DNA of 5,953 nt from positions 1-5,953 of the forward strand of contig USDC01000048.1 in assembly GCA_900553435.1 (NCBI GenBank), in the 5' to 3' direction. The notes below the pieces were generated by a model, which was given only the letters and a program-made list of their open reading frames with translations, did not search any database and was not told where the DNA came from. This document shows, piece after piece, positions 5,835 through 5,953 of the stretch (positions within the stretch are counted from its first letter, which is position 1; the number at the start of each line of letters is the position of its first letter). A program made the position numbers and the translations under genes. The DNA is from an uncultured Mycoplasmatota bacterium (GTDB lineage: Bacteria > Bacillota_I > Bacilli_A > RF39 > UBA660).

Positions 5835-5953
5835 ATTTTGTCCCACTATGACCAAAACCCCCACCACGATTAGTTCCAATTTTTTCTATTTCTTTAACTT
5901 TAACAAAATTTATTGTCTATACAATTGTGATTAGGAATAAAACAACCAAGTAA
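5833..5953 (-). pseudogene. dut: dUTPase C-terminal fragment, apparently frame-broken, continues off the right edge
   Basis: On the minus strand, the frame ending at TAA 5833-5835 encodes TNRGGGFGHSGTK. This is motif V of trimeric dUTPases (dUTP to dUMP plus PPi), the Gly-rich C-terminal arm that closes over the active site; E. coli Dut ends similarly (RGEGGFGHSG). Upstream this frame hits TAG at 5917-5919. A second frame, open to the window edge, reads GCFIPNHNCIDNKF, which could be the preceding strand (family FxP), and stops just after. Removing one base from the four-T run (minus strand; 5905-5908) would join NKF to VKVKEIEKIG and give one continuous C-terminus. The motif V call is good; the joined upstream part is tentative. 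The break may be a mutation or a sequence error. Confidence 0.6.

Noticed and set aside
1..5953. Alternative genetic code (UGA as Trp), since no gene here stops with TGA
   Set aside because: All Trp codons are TGG, no gene needs an in-frame TGA, and a bias to TAA is expected at this base composition with so few genes.
1..5953. CRISPR array, insertion sequence or prophage
   Set aside because: I found no spaced direct repeats, transposase or integrase motifs, or terminal inverted repeats; the lone tRNA has no duplicated 3' end in the window to suggest an attachment site.

Overview
The window is very AT-rich (roughly a quarter G+C by eye). It uses the standard code (every Trp is TGG), has strong AGGAG-type ribosome binding sites, TTG starts and a tRNA gene with an encoded CCA. 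Proteins rich in Lys, Asn and Ile fit a low-GC member of the Bacillota, perhaps a gut Mollicutes-like Bacilli or Clostridia lineage. The exact taxon cannot be read from this sequence.

Left part, plus strand (1-2479): three tightly packed genes form an apparent envelope/lipid operon. They are the 3' part of a sugar-transfer-associated ATP-grasp protein with several substituted active-site positions, a PAP2-type membrane phosphatase with all three catalytic motifs, and a patatin-like phospholipase with an intact Ser-Asp dyad. The genes overlap by 17 and 1 nt. A tRNA-Gly(GCC) gene with its own intrinsic terminator follows (2513-2622).

Middle, minus strand (2704-5199): a divergent promoter near 5240 drives two adjacent flavodoxins, the first membrane-anchored and apparently extracytoplasmic, the second cytosolic. 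This promoter has the architecture of a MerR-family target: a 19-bp spacer filled by a perfect 8-4-8 palindrome. The operon ends in a terminator, and the next gene's promoter is embedded in that terminator. The next gene (2704-4040) is a fusion of about 280 unrecognised N-terminal residues to a deoxycytidylate (dCMP) deaminase. Its reading frame breaks just before the PCxxC zinc motif. The rest of the deaminase is intact in the next frame, and the break is exactly explained by loss of one copy of a tandem TATGTTT repeat.

Right part: a two-helix membrane protein of unknown function (5321-5812, plus) ends in a terminator. Running in from the right edge on the minus strand is the C-terminus of a dUTPase (RGGGFGHSG motif), also with an apparent frame break in a short homopolymer. 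The two genes that would supply dUMP (dCMP deaminase and dUTPase) therefore both look interrupted here. Either this reflects sequence quality, or dUMP/dTMP supply in this strain deserves attention.

The best candidates for something undescribed are the N-terminal domain fused to the dCMP deaminase and the MerR-type control of a paired inside/outside flavodoxin operon.
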